Positions 6,157 to 6,328 of a stretch of DNA of 6,328 nucleotides are shown here, piece by piece (position 1 is the stretch's first letter; every line of letters begins with the position of its first letter). The position numbers and the translations under genes were made by a program. The stretch comes from JBGTKH01 sp041744735 (GTDB taxonomy: Bacteria; Planctomycetota; Planctomycetia; Pirellulales; Pirellulaceae): contig JBGTKH010000454.1 of the NCBI GenBank assembly GCA_041744735.1, positions 1-6,328 of the forward strand, written 5' to 3'. Below the pieces are notes generated by a model. It was given only the letters and a program-made list of their open reading frames with translations. It ran no database searches and had not been told where the DNA came from.

Positions 6157-6328
6157 ACGCAACAGACGTTTCAGTGGTGCCAATCGGTACCATCCCCAAC
6201 GGCACGACGCACTACCTCTACACTGCGTGGCAATGTGTGGAAGAATGCGACGCCTTCGGCAGCCCCCTCAAGCAATACGTCTGGGGCATCTACATCGACG
6301 AACTCCTGCAACAGCGCCTGCTCGCCAC
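6153..6328 (+). CDS. RHS-repeat core fragment, cut by the window end
   Basis: Only the first 58 residues are present. HYLYTAWQCVEECDAFG (20-36) followed by QYVWGIYIDELLQQR (41-55) matches the RHS-repeat-associated core pattern, in which a YxxxWQVxEE segment is followed by a YVWG-x-YIDEL segment. Normal RHS proteins have many hundreds of residues and YD repeats ahead of this core, and those are missing here: the match starts about 20 codons after an ATG that overlaps the preceding stop codon (ATGA). AGAAGG lies four bases before the ATG, so translation is possible, perhaps coupled to the thiamine-binding gene. It may be a degraded RHS remnant, a displaced C-terminal cassette, or a short domesticated gene; what lies past 6328 decides. 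The family call rests on these two motifs only. Confidence 0.6.
   Translation, partial: MNATDVSVVPIGTIPNGTTHYLYTAWQCVEECDAFGSPLKQYVWGIYIDELLQQRLLA

Noticed and set aside
6153..6220. Second thiamine-binding-like domain, because SVVPIGT near the start resembles the family's first strand
   Set aside because: The resemblance is limited to a few residues, and the following YVWG and YIDELL motifs fit an RHS core much better.

Overview
The window (about 58% G+C by eye) looks like chromosomal DNA of a planctomycete, probably of the Pirellula/Blastopirellula/Rhodopirellula group. This is inferred from gene content: an HTTM protein with a soluble C-terminal domain, an S41 C-terminal processing protease with a long acidic N-terminal helix, a DUF1207 outer-membrane-like protein, and an RHS-core fragment with YVWG and YIDELL motifs. 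No similarity search was run, so the lineage call is tentative.

Layout. Four genes lie on the minus strand and are transcribed from high to low coordinates: DUF1207 protein (5695-4691), S41 protease (4365-2908), tsaD (2890-1868) and the HTTM membrane protein (1639-35). The protease and tsaD are 17 bases apart and probably form one operon, driven by a good promoter near 4527-4499. The DUF1207 and HTTM genes look like separate units, because palindromic repeats and candidate promoters separate them from their neighbours. On the plus strand, a small thiamine-binding (MTH1187-type) protein gene (5842-6156) diverges from the DUF1207 gene. It is followed by an ATGA-overlapping reading frame that encodes an RHS-repeat core fragment and runs off the window end.

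The genes do not form one pathway. TsaD is the core tRNA t6A enzyme, the protease works outside the cytoplasm, the DUF1207 protein is probably an outer-membrane barrel, the HTTM protein is an inner-membrane protein of unknown substrate, and the thiamine-binding protein is a small cytosolic protein.

The most interesting content is in the gaps. Two copies of an 83-84 bp inverted-repeat element (1708-1790 and 4582-4665) have 28-bp perfectly complementary arms. The arms differ between copies at two stem positions, and both differences are compensated in the opposite arm. Each copy lies just past the stop codon of a minus-strand gene, and similarity continues a little beyond the stem. Separate signals are a 26-bp near-perfect palindrome directly upstream of the HTTM ribosome binding site, and a 10-bp inverted repeat whose arms sit in the same place in two candidate divergent promoters between the DUF1207 and thiamine-binding genes. 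I found no obviously new multi-gene system, no CRISPR array, no RNA gene and no intact mobile element.
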